Source of the DNA: Rotaria sordida
Taxonomy: Eukaryota > Rotifera > Eurotatoria > Philodinida > Philodinidae
Length of the DNA stretch: 64,000 nucleotides
Reading direction: 5' to 3'
Assembly (NCBI GenBank): GCA_905250125.1
Contig: CAJNOL010000337.1
Location: 62,001 to 126,000 of the forward strand
The notes beneath the pieces were generated by a model. The model worked only from the letters and a program-made list of their open reading frames with translations. It ran no database searches and had not been told where the DNA came from. Shown here one piece after another: positions 62,201 to 64,000 of the stretch. The translations under genes and the position numbers were made by a program. Every line of letters starts with the position of its first letter. Position 1 is the first letter of the stretch.

Positions 62201-63702
62201 ATGATGTTGGTGATATTGTTGATGGTAATGTTGGCATTTGCATTTCCATTGTTAAAACTTTTGGTGTTAAATCAAATGGTACACATTCAGGTGGTGGTGT
62301 TAAAGATTTTTTTTTTGTTCGATTATATTTTAATATAAATATAATTATAATAAGAACAATTAAAAATATTAATACAATTATACCAAATATCCATAATAAA
62401 TTATATAATGTATCTTGATTTTGTGTTTGAACTAATTTAGGTAATAAATTTATTTGTATTGTTGAACTTGATGTTGTTAAATTTTCTTTTTTACGATTAA
62501 AACCCCATGATACTAATTTAACTTTACATGGATGCATTACTGGTGAATTATTATAAACACGACCATGAAATGGTTCCCAATCACGTGTTTCTTTACCATC
62601 ACCTAACATAAATATTTCCGGTAATTGAGATTCATTAAATACTGCTGCTGTATAACAACATTCACGACGACCCTATTTTTAAAAAGAAGAAAAACATCTT
62701 TTTTTTTTTATAGAAAAAAACTGTTAGTAGAATTAAAATATAAAACGCAATATAACTGCTATTCATAATAACAGAGAGATTATTTTATTCTATCTATTTT
62801 GTGACATATATCTTTATCATTTAATCCTTTAGAAATGCAATAGGAAAGTAGTTCGTATGTTAAAATGGGACATTATTGATATACAATCTATGATGGCTTC
62901 TAGCTAGTAGAGTCCGGGATTGCAAATTTTAGATCCGATGAGCTCCACTGATTATCATCTGTTGGAGAGTCCAAATCTTTTACTTCAACACTCCTTTTAG
63001 ATTATGTTTTACAAAGATAAAAGAAATCTTTTCTTTTTCTTTTTTTTTTCATACTTCTTGTGGTACATATGCTCGAAATGAAAGATGTTCAATAAGATGA
63101 ACAACAATATAATATCGATCAATAGGTCCATTTTTTGTTGATGCACGATGAAGACGTAAATAAACTTGTGGAATTTGTGATAAACTATTTGTTCGAGTTG
63201 AAATTCGTCGATCTTGTTCAGGTCGATCAACATATGGTGGTGCATCATAATCAGTTGAAAAACGTATTGTTGCTGGACGACTATAAATTTTAATTGATGA
63301 TTGTTCAGATGATGTTATTGTTCCAGTTAAATTAAATGTATATTCAGTATTTGGAACTAAACCAGTAACAAGCCATTCACGTGCACCTTGTGTTGGTGGA
63401 ATTGATATAAGACCAGCTAAATTATGATGTGATGTAGAACGTAGTGTACCTAAACCATCAACATAATTTTGTATACCTTCATAATGTACCTATTAGATAA
63501 AAACCAAAAAAAGAAGTTATACAAAAATGTTTAACTCTTTTTTTTGATTAACAAACTTCAAGTTTTTGTATTTGTCGACGTGAATCAAGATTAGTTTCAT
63601 TAAATAAAAATAATAATTTAACACTATTAGATGTAAGATCAACATAAGTTAAATTATATGGTCGACTTAATTGATCATCATATTGAATGATTTCTTTTGT
63701 GC
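59279..63702 (-). CDS. LAR-type receptor tyrosine phosphatase (PTPRD/F/S class), 5' part outside window
   Basis: Thirteen exons on the minus strand: 63702-63557, 63489-63055, 62672-62013, 61955-61536, 61466-61412, 61342-61129, 60636-60465, 60390-60297, 60242-60166, 60099-59839, 59766-59607, 59546-59416 and 59350-59279. They give 964 visible residues. Order: fibronectin-III-like ectodomain, one transmembrane helix ([16 protein letters not shown]) with a basic stop-transfer, then two PTP domains. D1 has [21 protein letters not shown] and [12 protein letters not shown], so it looks catalytically complete. D2 keeps HCSAGAGRTG but has WPEQG instead of WPD, as in the weakly active or inactive D2 of type IIa receptors. 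The C-terminus [11 protein letters not shown] matches LAR. This class controls axon guidance and synapse adhesion. The juxtamembrane part holds an Asn-rich stretch. The Ig/FN3 N-terminus lies beyond the right edge. Confidence 0.93.
62903..62950 (-). repeat. GGATC-type short interspersed repeat copy
   Basis: Inside a LAR-like gene intron, GTAGAGTCCGGGATTGC followed by TTTTAGATCCGATGAG resembles, inverted, the sequence at about 24835-24885 (CTACTGGATCTAAGAATTTC, then CCGATGGACTC) and at about 33141-33180 (GGATCTAGAATTTTTGGATC, then CCGATCGAATC). All three lie in introns. The boundaries are unclear. Confidence 0.45.
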
Positions 63703-64000
63703 CTACAAAACAAAAAAAAAATTCATCTCATTCACATTTTGAATCAAAGAAATCACTTCCAATACGAAACATTCTATGTTATATAAGAATTAAATTAGAA
63801 TTGAAAAATTTCAAATGAGAGAAGTAAAGATATCGATTACACTTCAATATTCAAAATTTTGAATATAATCTCAATTAGAATTTGCCATAAAACTTGAATT
63901 GAAAATTACATATCATCACAATTAATTGTTATTTAATAATTTAAAATTCCCTAATGCATACATCAATAACCATACAATTATTAGGAGGATTTTTCCTATA

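Noticed and set aside
1..64000. CRISPR arrays, bacterial operons, rRNA
   Set aside because: No direct-repeat/spacer arrays or rRNA signatures were seen. Splice sites and gene content are animal-like throughout.

Overview
This is a eukaryotic (animal) nuclear window. It is very AT-rich, with A/T-ending codons and many 50-70 bp GT-AG introns. By gene content and style (compact genes, a TMEM8-Artemis-TMEM35 neighbourhood, SLC4, LAR-type phosphatase, NPY/NPF receptor) I infer a small spiralian, most likely a bdelloid rotifer of the Rotaria type. That assignment is inference and was not tested by any search. All gene models below were spliced by hand. The exon phases close, and coding totals of the complete multi-exon models divide by three.

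Layout, left to right: 3' part of a TMEM8/PGAP6-like gene (+, to 6662); Artemis/DCLRE1C (+, 8236-11523); a TMEM35-family gene only 88 bp downstream (+, 11612-12499); a small secreted NPY/NPF-like precursor candidate (-, 14909-15256); a 4.6 kb gene-poor stretch; TFIIIB subunit BDP1 (-, 19844-26835), head-to-head with PIGV (+, 27126-28538); PPP4R4 (+, 28628-38588) starting 89 bp after the PIGV stop; an SLC4 bicarbonate transporter (+, 39485-50135) with two alternative last exons; an NPY/NPF-receptor-like GPCR (+, 53353-54901); a small unrecognised ORF (+, 57047-57418); and the 3' part of a LAR-type (PTPRD/F/S) receptor tyrosine phosphatase (-, 59279-63702, running off the right edge).

Functionally these are mostly conserved housekeeping or signalling genes: GPI-anchor chemistry (PIGV, TMEM8/PGAP6), DNA end processing (Artemis), Pol III initiation (BDP1), PP4 regulation, acid-base transport and tyrosine dephosphorylation. 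The less ordinary material lies between and inside them. There is a putative neuropeptide and its likely receptor class in one window. There are two tight same-strand gene pairs with a 3' splice site just before the downstream ATG, which suggests operons resolved by spliced-leader trans-splicing. Many large introns are largely filled by non-autonomous DNA elements with long terminal inverted repeats (TIRs), several flanked by TA. One of them carries a nested, TTAA-flanked piggyBac remnant.

I found no rRNA, no convincing tRNA and no CRISPR array.
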